Below, one piece after another: positions 54,311-62,224 of a stretch of DNA of 64,000 nucleotides. The stretch comes from GCA-2683135 sp964507445 (GTDB lineage: Bacteria; Planctomycetota; GCA-002687715): NCBI GenBank assembly GCA_964507445.1, contig CAZDQF010000003.1:322782-386781 (forward strand). Direction: 5' to 3'. Under the pieces are notes generated by a model. That model did not search any database and had not been told where the DNA came from. It saw only the letters and a list, made by a program, of their open reading frames with translations. Position 1 is the stretch's first letter; the number at the start of each line of letters is the position of its first letter. The position numbers and the translations under genes are program-made.

Positions 54311-56056
54311 ATGAGCAAGAGACCCGGGAAGACCAGATTCATCTGCACGATCGGCCCCAAGCTTCTTGACCCAGGGGCTTTGCAGCAGCTCCACCAATCC
54401 GGGATGAACATCGCCCGGGTCAATGGGTCCCACGGCAGCCTGGACGACGTGCGAGCCATGATCCAGTTCCTCCGGCAGCACCTGCCGGAATCCGTGGAGA
54501 TCCTCCTGGACCTGCCCGGAAACAAGATCCGAACCGACAACATCTCCGAGCCCATCCCCCTGGTCGAGGGTGAGGAGTTCGTCATCAAGCCCGAGAACCT
54601 GACCTACCGGGGGCTCTACCAACGGGTGAAGCCCGGTTGTCGGATCTCGGCCGCGGACGGCACCATCCAGCTCGACGTCACCGCCGTCGAAGGCGAGGAC
54701 ATCCGCACGAACGTGCTCATCGGCGGCAAGCTCGCCAACCGCAAGGGCGTCAACATCCGCGGGATCCACGAGACGATCCCGTTCGACTTCGAGCGGGACA
54801 TCTCCCTGCTCAACATCGCCATCGAGGAAGACATCGCCTGGGTGGGGCTCAGCTTCGTCCGCTCGAGCGAACACGTCCGCCGGGTCAAGGCGCAGCTGGT
54901 CGGCACCAATGTCGGGGTCGTCGCCAAGGTGGAGACATCCGAAGCCGTGGCGAAGCTCGACCGCGTGCTGCACGAGTCGGACATCATCATGATCGACCGG
55001 GGCGACCTCGAGGCCGATATCGGTCGCGAGAACGTCCCCATCGCCGCCAAGCAGATCATCGCTCGGGCACGGGAGTTGGACGTCCCGGTCATCGTGGCGA
55101 GCCAGTTCCTGTGCTCCATGCTGGAGAACCCCCTCCCGTTCATGGCGGAGGTGTCCGACATCACCAACGCCGTCCTGGACGGCGCGGACATCCTCATGCT
55201 GTCGGAGGAGACCGCCATCGGCGAGCACCCCTACGACGCCATCGCGACCATGCGGGAGATCGCCTGGAACGCCGAAGGGCACCTGGCCCGCGACTACGAG
55301 GTGGTGATCCTGGCAGCAGGCGCGTCCACGGGCTTCGGCTCCCTGACCACCAACAAGCACAAGTGCATGCTGGACGTCGGCGGGACCACCATCATCCAGC
55401 ATCAGCTGGCCAACCTGCGTGCATGCGGCATCCAGGATGACCACGTGACGGTGGTCACGGGACACAACCACCGCCAGATCGAGGCCTACCTGAAGGGCGA
55501 GGGGTTCCGCGGACGATTCGTCTTCAACCCCTGGTACGCGAGCACCAACATGGCGCTCTCGCTCTGGCTCGCCCGGCCACAGGGCAACCTCATCGTCCTC
55601 TACGGCGACATCATTTTCGACCGCGCGATCCTCGCCGACGTCTTCGCCACCAAGGGCAAGGCCGTGCTGGCAGTGGACACGAGCAGTGAGCTTGACCCCG
55701 AAGACGAGAAGGTCATCGTGCAGGACAACCGGATCGTCAAGGGGAGCAAGGACCTGGACCCGGCGGACTGCTATGGCGAGTTCATCGGCCTCGCTCGACT
55801 CGAGGGGTCCGCGACCCGTCGTCTGGTGGACGCCATCGACGCCCGCATCAAGAACGGCGGCCTGATGGACTTCATCACGGCCACCTTCGAACAACTGGCG
55901 GGCTCGGGACTGGACCTGACTCCGTGCCCGACCTCCGACCGCCCGTGGAACGACAACGACTGCCTCGCGGATCTCGAGCGGTCTCGCGACAGGGTGTTCG
56001 GGGAGATCCTGCGGGCGCAGGCCTCGCGGGACGACATGCCCGCCGCCAGCCGTTGA
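54311..56056 (+). CDS. Pyruvate-kinase-like barrel fused to a LicC-type nucleotidyltransferase
   Basis: The 581-residue product joins two domains. Residues 1-320 match the A and B domains of pyruvate kinase. Most catalytic residues are kept: R36, N38 and S40 in ARVNGSHG, D67, R74, K206 and E208 in AKVE, and D232 in RGDL. The usual T of ATQ is S264 and PRPTRAE is PLPFMAE. The C-terminal regulatory domain of pyruvate kinase is absent. Residues 330-570 are a nucleotidyltransferase of the kind that makes CDP-choline or CDP-phosphonates: VVILAAGAST, FNPWYASTNMALSLWL, LYGDIIFD and KDLDPADCYGEFIGLAR. The gene starts an operon with sat and a CDP-alcohol transferase. The true product is unknown. Confidence 0.85.
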   Translation: MSKRPGKTRFICTIGPKLLDPGALQQLHQSGMNIARVNGSHGSLDDVRAMIQFLRQHLPESVEILLDLPGNKIRTDNISEPIPLVEGEEFVIKPENLTYRGLYQRVKPGCRISAADGTIQLDVTAVEGEDIRTNVLIGGKLANRKGVNIRGIHETIPFDFERDISLLNIAIEEDIAWVGLSFVRSSEHVRRVKAQLVGTNVGVVAKVETSEAVAKLDRVLHESDIIMIDRGDLEADIGRENVPIAAKQIIARARELDVPVIVASQFLCSMLENPLPFMAEVSDITNAVLDGADILMLSEETAIGEHPYDAIATMREIAWNAEGHLARDYEVVILAAGASTGFGSLTTNKHKCMLDVGGTTIIQHQLANLRACGIQDDHVTVVTGHNHRQIEAYLKGEGFRGRFVFNPWYASTNMALSLWLARPQGNLIVLYGDIIFDRAILADVFATKGKAVLAVDTSSELDPEDEKVIVQDNRIVKGSKDLDPADCYGEFIGLARLEGSATRRLVDAIDARIKNGGLMDFITATFEQLAGSGLDLTPCPTSDRPWNDNDCLADLERSRDRVFGEILRAQASRDDMPAASR

Positions 56057-56057
56057 G

Positions 56058-57215
56058 ATGACCGGGCTGACGGACCGCACCCTCAGGGGCGAACAACGGG
56101 ACGACGCCATAGCCCGGGCCGCCGGCTTGCGTCGTGTGCCCCTGGGGGACACCCAGGTCCTCGATACGGAGAAGATCGCCAACGGCACCTTCTCTCCCCT
56201 GACGGGGTTCATGGGTTCGGCCGACTACCGGGCGGTCCGTGATGACATCCGCCTCGCCGACGGCACCCCCTGGTCCATACCGATCATGCTCCAGGTACCG
56301 CGATCCGTCGCCGACGAGCTCAAGGTCGGCGAGGAAGTCCACCTCTGGAATCAGGCGGAGGATCGATCCTGCGCGTTGATGGAGGTCACCGAGATCTTCG
56401 ACGTGGACCTCGAGGAGCAGGCGCGAAAGGTATACGGCACAACGGACGCCGCTCACCCGGGCGTCGCCAAGATGACAGAGGGCGGCCCAGCCCATGTGGC
56501 TGGCCCGATCTGGCTCCTGGAACAATCCGAGAGCCTGATCCCTGCCGGCTACGACCTGAGCCCCGCGGACGTTCGCGCAGAGATCGCCCGCCGAGGCTGG
56601 CGCACGGTCACCGGGTTCCAGACGAGGAACCTGGGACACAAGGCCCACGAACACCTCCAGAAGATCGGGCTCGAGTTGACGGACGGCCTCCTGGTCCACC
56701 CTCTCATCGGTTGGAAGAAGGTCGGCGACATGCTGCCGGACGTGATCCTCGAGGGATACGAGCTCCTCATTCGGCACTACTATCCTCAGCCACGCGTCCT
56801 CCTCGCCGGACTCACCACCGCCATGCGCTACGCTGGCCCCCGGGAGGCCCTGTTCCACGCGCTCATCCGACGCAACTTCGGCTGCACTCACTTCATCGTC
56901 GGTCGCGACCACGCCGGTGTCGGCGGCTACTACGAGAAGTACGCCGGGCATCGGATCTTCGACGAATTCGACCCGCAGGAGCTGGGGGTCACCCCCTTGC
57001 TGCTTCACGGGCCCTCATACTGCCGGACCTGCGATGAGATCGTCACCGAGGCCATCTGCCCTCACGGAGAGGACTCCTACCTGGAGATCAGCGGCACGGA
57101 GGTGCGGGCCATGATCGGTCGTGGAGAGAGCCCGCCGAAGGAGATCATGCGCCCTGAGATCGCGCAGTTCCTCATCCATAAGGCGAAGTCGGGCTCGGTG
57201 TTCTTCGAGGGATGA
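56058..57215 (+). CDS. sat: ATP sulfurylase (sulfate adenylyltransferase), archaeal/bacterial Sat type
   Basis: Sat makes adenosine 5'-phosphosulfate from ATP and sulfate. The 385-residue product has QTRNLGHKAHEH (188-199, nucleotide site; HxxH kept, usual HRAH is HKAH), GRDHAGVG (282-289) and ISGTEVRAM. The cysteines C-x2-C plus C..H (SYCRTCDEIVTEAICPH) fit the zinc site of the monomeric Sat type. The length is normal. The ATG lies 1 bp after the fusion-gene stop, and its own stop overlaps the CDP-alcohol transferase start by 4 bp. No APS reductase or kinase is seen nearby, so its use in ordinary sulfate assimilation is not supported by context. Confidence 0.92.
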   Translation: MTGLTDRTLRGEQRDDAIARAAGLRRVPLGDTQVLDTEKIANGTFSPLTGFMGSADYRAVRDDIRLADGTPWSIPIMLQVPRSVADELKVGEEVHLWNQAEDRSCALMEVTEIFDVDLEEQARKVYGTTDAAHPGVAKMTEGGPAHVAGPIWLLEQSESLIPAGYDLSPADVRAEIARRGWRTVTGFQTRNLGHKAHEHLQKIGLELTDGLLVHPLIGWKKVGDMLPDVILEGYELLIRHYYPQPRVLLAGLTTAMRYAGPREALFHALIRRNFGCTHFIVGRDHAGVGGYYEKYAGHRIFDEFDPQELGVTPLLLHGPSYCRTCDEIVTEAICPHGEDSYLEISGTEVRAMIGRGESPPKEIMRPEIAQFLIHKAKSGSVFFEG

Positions 57216-58045
57216 CCATGGGCAAGGCCTGGCAAGAGATCAAGGCGCTCCACGCGCAGAGCACCTTCGGCGCCAAGGAAGGCCTCGCCTTCAAGTACTT
57301 CTCGCGGCCCCTGGCTTCCCTGATCCTCTACTTCATCAAGGGCGGTCGGATCACTCCCAACCAGGTCACGATCCTGTCCCTGGTGGTAGGGATCGCCGGC
57401 TCCGTGGTGCACATGACCATGTGGTCCTGGGGTGGATTGGTCCTGGGCGGCGCGCTGTTCATGCTGGCTCACGTCCTCGACGCCCTGGACGGCCAGCTGG
57501 CCCGACACCGCAAGGCCGGCTCCACCATCGGCATGTACTTCGACTTCTTCATCGACGAGGTGAAGGCGTACCTGATGTACATCGCCCTCGCCCTGCGGCT
57601 GTTCTTCCAGTCTCTCGACGCGGGGCAGGCCGGGGATCTCCCGTTCGCCAGGGGCGACTGGGCGTCCCCCACCTGGCTGCTCGACGCCATTGGCTCCTGG
57701 GGCGGATGGCCGGACTACTGGATCCTCACCTGGGGTCTGGCGGGTCTCCTCGGCCTCTCGCTCGGCATCTCATGCACCCAGTTCCTCAAGATGCAGCACT
57801 GGAAGGACGCCTTCCCGGCCGCCACGAACGACTCTGCCGCCGAGCACAAACCCACCGGACCTGTCGCCCTGATCGAGAGGTTCGGGCACTTCGTGGTGGA
57901 CTACCCCAGCTACATCGTCCCGCTCTGCCTGCTCAACCGCGTGGACGTATACCTGTTGCTCTACACCGTCGTGGTCTGCGCCTACGCCTGCCGCGCCCTC
58001 CTCGGCATCAGCCTGAAGCTCTGGCGGGTCAACCCCTACGGGTGA
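57212..58045 (+). CDS. CDP-alcohol phosphatidyltransferase family protein
   Basis: The 277-residue product has the complete family motif D-x2-D-G-x2-A-R-x8-G-x3-D-x3-D at residues 90-115 (DALDGQLAR ... GMYFDFFID). About six predicted membrane helices are present. These enzymes displace CMP from a CDP-alcohol with a second alcohol, as in phosphatidylserine, phosphatidylinositol or phosphatidylcholine-type synthesis. A long insertion of about 35 residues with tryptophans lies after the motif. The ATG overlaps the sat stop by 4 bp. Together with the nucleotidyltransferase domain upstream it can form a CDP-activation and transfer pair. Donor and acceptor are not known. Confidence 0.9.
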   Translation: MTMGKAWQEIKALHAQSTFGAKEGLAFKYFSRPLASLILYFIKGGRITPNQVTILSLVVGIAGSVVHMTMWSWGGLVLGGALFMLAHVLDALDGQLARHRKAGSTIGMYFDFFIDEVKAYLMYIALALRLFFQSLDAGQAGDLPFARGDWASPTWLLDAIGSWGGWPDYWILTWGLAGLLGLSLGISCTQFLKMQHWKDAFPAATNDSAAEHKPTGPVALIERFGHFVVDYPSYIVPLCLLNRVDVYLLLYTVVVCAYACRALLGISLKLWRVNPYG

Positions 58046-58058
58046 TCGGGCCGCCCAC

Positions 58059-58082
58059 CGTCGGCGTGATCGCCAACGGTGA
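58059..58082. terminator. Hairpin at the convergent end of the PK-sat-CDP operon
   Basis: ACCGTCGGCG and CGCCAACGGT pair over nine of ten positions with a TGAT loop, 14 bp after the stop. With the hairpin at 58093 it may form a bidirectional terminator. No T tract is present. Confidence 0.45.
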
Positions 58083-58092
58083 GAGGACGACG

Positions 58093-58113
58093 CTGATCCG
58101 CGTCGCGGATCAG
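58093..58113. terminator. Perfect 9-bp hairpin overlapping the stop of the 58110 gene
   Basis: CTGATCCGC and GCGGATCAG form a stem around GTC and include the stop codon of the minus-strand secreted-protein gene (58110-58112). It is a likely terminator-like structure for convergent transcripts. Confidence 0.45.
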
Positions 58114-59123
58114 AAGGTGACGGTGATCTTGGTGCCGTTGCTGTAGAGGATGCCGTTCACGGAGTCGAAGTCCACGGGCACGATCTCCACCGACGGCCCG
58201 GTGGGCAGGAAGAACGGCCCCATGGTCTTGGAGCAGCCGGTGGCGATGTAGTGCAGCGGCTCGAACCCGAGCGGGGTGTTCAGCTGGGGATACAGGTCTT
58301 GAGCCGGATTGCTGAAGCACAGCCCCATGTACGGCCCCGAAGTGCATACCTGGAAGCTGTAGAAGTTCCAGATCTCGTGCCCCGGGATGAGGTCTCCGTT
58401 GGACAGGGTGAACTCCGTCATGCCGGTCAGCGGATCCTGATTGACGATGTTGACGCTCACGGTCGGCGGCAGGAACCCACCCGCGATGATGTAGACGACA
58501 TCCAGGATGAGGTGGATGTTGGGGAACCCTATGGTGGCCATGGTGCTCGGGGTGGCGATGGCGCAGCCAGCGGCGGAGATGTAACTCGGGGCGGTCTCAC
58601 CGGACCCGTTGGACCCGGGGAACATCACGTTCATGGACGGCACGCCGTTCGGGAGGTAGAGCTCGACGATCAGCGTCTCGTTCGGCTGGACGGTGACGAC
58701 GGAGCTGAGCCCCGCCACGAAGATCGGGCTCGTCATGTTCGAGGTGTCCGGGAGCATGAACATCTCGGTGTGTACCGGCACCGTCGGCACGACCGTCGGG
58801 AAGGTCCCCGGACTTGGCTGGGTGTAGAGCCGCACCTCCATGGGCTGCTCGCCGCCGGTCCCCGCCAACGCGAACTCGACGCCGAAGCGGATGCAGGTGA
58901 CATCGATGGGGATGGTGACCCCCTCCGTGGGCAGGTCGTAGGCCCGCCAGTAGCTGTTGACCACGTGGTACTGAGGCGGCGTCGCGCCAGTGTTGCAGGA
59001 GATGGTCCCAGGCTGAACGGTCATGTTGTCCACGGACTGGGACATGGTCTGCATCTGGCCCATGGCGGGGGCCAGCGCGAGAGCCAGCAAACCGAGTGCA
59101 ATCGGCGCAGCGATCTTCTTCAT
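58110..59123 (-). CDS. Secreted protein of unknown function
   Basis: The 337-residue product has a signal peptide (MKKIAAPIALGLLALALAPAMG) and a beta-rich mature chain with several NxT/NxS-like turns. The repeated pattern of hydrophobic strands (FGVEFALAGTGG, EVRLYTQPSPGTF, ETLIVELYLP) suggests an extracellular jelly-roll domain. The region around FFLPTGPSVEIVPVDF looks like a second, shorter domain. There is no sorting signal. It is the sort of protein that is abundant in planctomycete genomes, but no family was named. The ATG at 59123 follows AGGAG by about 7 nt; the frame is open to 59315. Confidence 0.75.
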   Translation of the reverse strand: MKKIAAPIALGLLALALAPAMGQMQTMSQSVDNMTVQPGTISCNTGATPPQYHVVNSYWRAYDLPTEGVTIPIDVTCIRFGVEFALAGTGGEQPMEVRLYTQPSPGTFPTVVPTVPVHTEMFMLPDTSNMTSPIFVAGLSSVVTVQPNETLIVELYLPNGVPSMNVMFPGSNGSGETAPSYISAAGCAIATPSTMATIGFPNIHLILDVVYIIAGGFLPPTVSVNIVNQDPLTGMTEFTLSNGDLIPGHEIWNFYSFQVCTSGPYMGLCFSNPAQDLYPQLNTPLGFEPLHYIATGCSKTMGPFFLPTGPSVEIVPVDFDSVNGILYSNGTKITVTF

Positions 59124-59396
59124 GTCAGTCTCCTCTTCCTGGATGCGATCGTCCGCGCAGGAAAGTAAGCGACGAGGGGTATGCGCGCCCGGCCACACCG
59201 CGAGGTTATCACACCTCTGGGACCGCGATCGAGAGCAACCGCACATGCCGCGGGAGACGCCGACACGCCCAGACCTACCCCGCTGAGGCCACGGGATCGA
59301 ACCGTGGGCCCGCAATTCGGCGGTGATCCGGTGTGGGCCCGTCGTCCGCCGCCCGCAGCGGCCAGATGCGGTCGAGGAAAGGCCGTCCCCACAAAG

Positions 59397-59464
59397 GGTT
59401 TAGATCCGGGCAAGATCGACTTGACTGTGGAGTGTTCATCCGGTCAACTGTCAGGGTCTAAACC
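59397..59464 (+). promoter_or_regulatory. Inverted repeat around a possible promoter of the 59587 gene
   Basis: GGTTTAGA and TCTAAACC are perfect complements separated by 52 bp that include TTGACT. This might be a paired operator or the base of a structured leader. Evidence is a single occurrence. Confidence 0.35.
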
Positions 59465-59517
59465 GTTTCGTTTTCTCCCTTGCCGCAGTCTTCCGACGCC
59501 GTTCCTCAGATGAGTTG

Positions 59518-59536
59518 CCCCCGCGTTCCGCGGGGG
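59518..59536 (+). promoter_or_regulatory. GC hairpin in the leader of the 59587 gene
   Basis: CCCCCGCG (59518-59525) pairs with CGCGGGGG (59529-59536) across a TTC loop, about 50 nt upstream of the start. It may stabilise the mRNA or act as an attenuator. Confidence 0.35.
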
Positions 59537-59586
59537 GGGCGGGCGTATCGAGGCCTGTCGCGCGAGCCTTTTCAAGGAAAGTTCCC

Positions 59587-61416
59587 ATGCCGAGCAAGCT
59601 CCTCACGCTCGTGGCCGTCGCCCTGGTTGCCAACTTCGCGGTTGCGCAGAACTGGACTGACGGATTCGAGTCCTACCCGACCGGTTACCTTTGCTACCAG
59701 GACCCGACCCTCGTGCCCGGCGCCCCCTGCGCCGCTGGCAACGTCGGCAACTCCGGCGGCTGGGATGGCTGGTTCAACAACCCCATCGAAGCCGGCGTCA
59801 TCGTGAACGCCCCGGGGCTCGGTTCCAACGGTTCCGACCAGTACATGGACATCTCCCCCGGTCTCGGTTGCCAGGACGCTGTCCAGCCCTTCAAGGAGAA
59901 TGCCCTGACCGGCGCCGGCGCCGCCTCCGGCGCGCCGTACACCACGTACCCGACTTCCGGTGGCTGGACCGTCGCGTCTGACTTCCAGATCCCCGTCGGT
60001 GGCCTCGCCCTCGGCAACGTGTACTGGATCATCAACAACGACTACAACAACGCCGGCACCGCCACCTCGTGGTCCGGTCAGTGCTCCATGGTCCCGGACG
60101 CCGCCAACCCCGGCAGCATCCTGGTCAACGACGACTTGGCCGCCGGCGCCACCTCGACCTCCCTCGCGGAGGGCGTGTGGCACCGCATCCGCATGGAGGT
60201 CTGCCTCGACGCGAACGCCTGCGAGATCTACATCGACGAGGCGGGCGCTGACGGCATCCTCGGCACCGGTGATGACGTGACCCAGACCCTGTCGTCCCGC
60301 GTTTACGCCGGCGGCGGCCCCATCGAGATCGCGAACCTCGACCTCTACTCGGCCGGCGGCCAGCTCTTCTACGACAACACCTCGCTCACCTCGCGTAGCT
60401 GCCCGGTGTACCCGTACCAGTTCAACCGTCCTGGCGTCGCCACGATGGACCTGGACGGCACCCCGTACGATCCGTTCGCCGGCATCGGCGCCGCGTTCGG
60501 CTATGTGGCCGGCCTCGCCAGCCCCGGTGGCTCCAGCCACACCGTCAGCATCGACGGCAACTTCGCCCCCGGCGACATCGCCGTGGTCCCGGCCCCCGCG
60601 GTCGCGAGCAGTGCCAACCCGCTCGGCGCCTTCTTCACCAACAACGCGCTGAACGCTGACATCACCATCCCCGGCACCTCCTACGTGTTCGGCGGAACGG
60701 CTCCGGCCCTCACCAGCCCGGTCCCGCCGCTGACCGTGGTCGCCAGCGGTGGCCTCCTCGGCGCGATCGCCGGTGGCTCCACCATGTCCGCCCAGCTGGC
60801 CGTACTCGACGCCAGCAGCTCTGACGGCTTCGCGCTCTCCCGCGCGGTCGGCGCCGAGCTGCGCACCGCCATCGGCTACATCGAGCCGAGCACCGCGGCC
60901 GTCGACGTCGAAGGCTTCGAGAGCTGGGCTCTCGGCTCCGGAGCTCCCGCCGGCCCGTTCGGCACCTACGGTGCCAACTGGCAGTCCTCCGCCACGGCCA
61001 CCGGCCAGTGGCAGGCCCGCACCGGCGGCACGCCTTCAGGCGGCACCGGCCCCGCGGGTGGCGCGATCGAGGGATCTCAGTACATCTACACTGAGATCTC
61101 CGGCGGCCAGAACGCCAGCATCTTCGAGATGGAGATGATCGGTGCGGTTTCCCCGCTCAGCGCTGTGAACGTGTTCAACGCCGTTCACCTCCAGGGCGCC
61201 AACTCCGGCACCTACGAGCTCCGCGAGGAAGACCCCGCCAACCCGGGCACCTGGGTCGTCATCGACACCCTCACCGGTGATCAGGGCGGCGCCTGGCTGT
61301 CCCGCACCACCCCGCTGATGTTCGGCGGCACCGCCGTCCGTCTGCAGTTCGCCTACTTCGGTGCGAGCTCCTGGCAGGGTGACTGCTGCGTCGACCAGCT
61401 GTCCATCGGTCAGTAA
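59587..61416 (+). CDS. Large secreted protein with two related lectin-like domains
   Basis: The 609-residue product has a signal peptide (residues 1-20, LLTLVAVALVANFAVA). It carries two domains that both begin with an F-E-S-aromatic motif: DGFESYPTG at about 26-34 and EGFESWALGSG near residue 440. Each looks like a concanavalin-type beta sandwich with later WxSGQC- or WQxx-type segments. Between them lies a beta-rich section with hydrophobic strands. No catalytic residues were recognised. The codon use is strongly biased toward C-ending codons, the start has AAGGAAAG upstream, and a strong terminator follows, all compatible with high expression. The frame is open to 59515, but the signal peptide fixes the start at 59587. 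Confidence 0.78.
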   Translation: MPSKLLTLVAVALVANFAVAQNWTDGFESYPTGYLCYQDPTLVPGAPCAAGNVGNSGGWDGWFNNPIEAGVIVNAPGLGSNGSDQYMDISPGLGCQDAVQPFKENALTGAGAASGAPYTTYPTSGGWTVASDFQIPVGGLALGNVYWIINNDYNNAGTATSWSGQCSMVPDAANPGSILVNDDLAAGATSTSLAEGVWHRIRMEVCLDANACEIYIDEAGADGILGTGDDVTQTLSSRVYAGGGPIEIANLDLYSAGGQLFYDNTSLTSRSCPVYPYQFNRPGVATMDLDGTPYDPFAGIGAAFGYVAGLASPGGSSHTVSIDGNFAPGDIAVVPAPAVASSANPLGAFFTNNALNADITIPGTSYVFGGTAPALTSPVPPLTVVASGGLLGAIAGGSTMSAQLAVLDASSSDGFALSRAVGAELRTAIGYIEPSTAAVDVEGFESWALGSGAPAGPFGTYGANWQSSATATGQWQARTGGTPSGGTGPAGGAIEGSQYIYTEISGGQNASIFEMEMIGAVSPLSAVNVFNAVHLQGANSGTYELREEDPANPGTWVVIDTLTGDQGGAWLSRTTPLMFGGTAVRLQFAYFGASSWQGDCCVDQLSIGQ

Positions 61417-61449
61417 GTTGACCAGACTCCCTTAACGGGAACGAGAAAA

Positions 61450-61481
61450 GGGCCCCCCCTCGCCGCGGCGATCGGGGGCCC
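61450..61481 (+). terminator. Intrinsic terminator after the large secreted-protein gene
   Basis: GGGCCCCC (61450-61457) pairs with GGGGGCCC (61474-61481) over a 16-nt loop, and ATTTCC follows. It lies 33 bp after the stop. Confidence 0.75.
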
Positions 61482-61516
61482 ATTTCCATGGTCCAGGCGG
61501 CCGCCTTCGCGCCGGA

Positions 61517-62224
61517 TCAGATGACGTGGGCGCCGTCTGGAGGGGGCCACTCCTTCAGCCGCCCGTGCACGACGAACAACCGCTCGTAGTACACCCCGTC
61601 ACGCACATCAAACCCGTTCGGCACCGCCTGGATCTCCTCCATGAAGCTCGGGTCTTCGAAGTAGTAATCCCGGAACGGGCCCTCCACCTCATGGACGATC
61701 TCGAACTCGTATCCGTTCTCGGTGAGACGCCGCCCTGTCTTGGCGATGTCCGCCATGGAAGACTGCACGAAGATCAGCTCACCGTTGGGGTTGAGGCGCT
61801 TGTGGGCCCCGAGGATCAAGCTGTCGATGAAGAACCGCCGATTGCGCTGGCCTGACTTGGCGAAAGGCGGATTGGCCACGATCAGATCGAACGTCCCGGC
61901 GGTGTCCAGCCAATCGGCGACCCGGTACTCCACGAACCGGGAGGCCCCGGGGACGTTCGCCTGCACGTTGATACGGGTCGTCTCCAGCAGCCGGGCGGCG
62001 ACCTCAGTAGTCACCAGAGTCTGGGGTCCCTGCCGCGCCATGACGATGGTGTGATTGCCAACGCCGCCGCCCAGCTCCAACACCCGCTTGCCGGCCACGA
62101 AGTTCCGTCGCGCGAGCGCCTCTCCCAGGGTCTTCCCGTGGGGTGTCGGTTCCCAGTCATCCGCACCGCGGATCAACTTCATGGCAGCGGGCTCGGTCAC
62201 GGACCCGCCCTCGTCAGGATTCAT
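61517..62224 (-). CDS. SAM-dependent methyltransferase, RsmC/RlmG/HemK-like
   Basis: The 235-residue product has the SAM-binding motif VLELGGGVGNHTI and the NPPF motif (LIVANPPFAKSGQR). Those features mark methyltransferases that modify nitrogen in RNA, protein or small molecules. Its N terminus is too short to include the auxiliary domain of RsmC. The C-terminal part SFMEEIQAVPNGFDVRDGVYYERLFVVHGR is not distinctive. The ATG at 62224 has GGAGAG about 7 nt upstream and overlaps the pgi stop by 11 bp, so the genes are coupled; the frame is open to 62281. Substrate is not certain. Confidence 0.82.
   Translation of the reverse strand: MNPDEGGSVTEPAAMKLIRGADDWEPTPHGKTLGEALARRNFVAGKRVLELGGGVGNHTIVMARQGPQTLVTTEVAARLLETTRINVQANVPGASRFVEYRVADWLDTAGTFDLIVANPPFAKSGQRNRRFFIDSLILGAHKRLNPNGELIFVQSSMADIAKTGRRLTENGYEFEIVHEVEGPFRDYYFEDPSFMEEIQAVPNGFDVRDGVYYERLFVVHGRLKEWPPPDGAHVI

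Larger units (their letters stand above)
59124..59586. other. 463-bp divergent intergenic region with inverted repeats
   Basis: This gap holds the upstream regions of two divergent secreted-protein genes. It contains three notable structures. A T-arm-like hairpin lies around 59291-59307. An 8-bp inverted repeat GGTTTAGA (59397-59404) and TCTAAACC (59457-59464) spans 68 bp. An 8-bp stem CCCCCGCG/CGCGGGGG lies at 59518-59536. TTGACT at about 59421 could be a -35 element for the plus-strand gene. No complete tRNA or convincing gene was found. Confidence 0.5.

Noticed and set aside
54209..56212. Minus-strand open frame of 667 codons opposite the pyruvate-kinase-like fusion
   Set aside because: It is rich in Asp/Val/Gly/His as expected from the antisense of a GC-rich gene; the plus-strand frame carries all conserved motifs.
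59281..59375. Possible tRNA (or tRNA-Sec) on the minus strand, suggested by a T-arm-like hairpin with loop TTCGATC
   Set aside because: The stem CACGG/CCGTG and loop fit a T arm, but no 5' acceptor strand pairs with GCCTCAGC within 100 bases and no anticodon arm is present. It may be a remnant or chance.
59360..59400. RNase P-like GAGGAAAG motif
   Set aside because: The conserved sequence that follows in RNase P RNA is absent, and there is no room for a 350-base RNA before the next gene.
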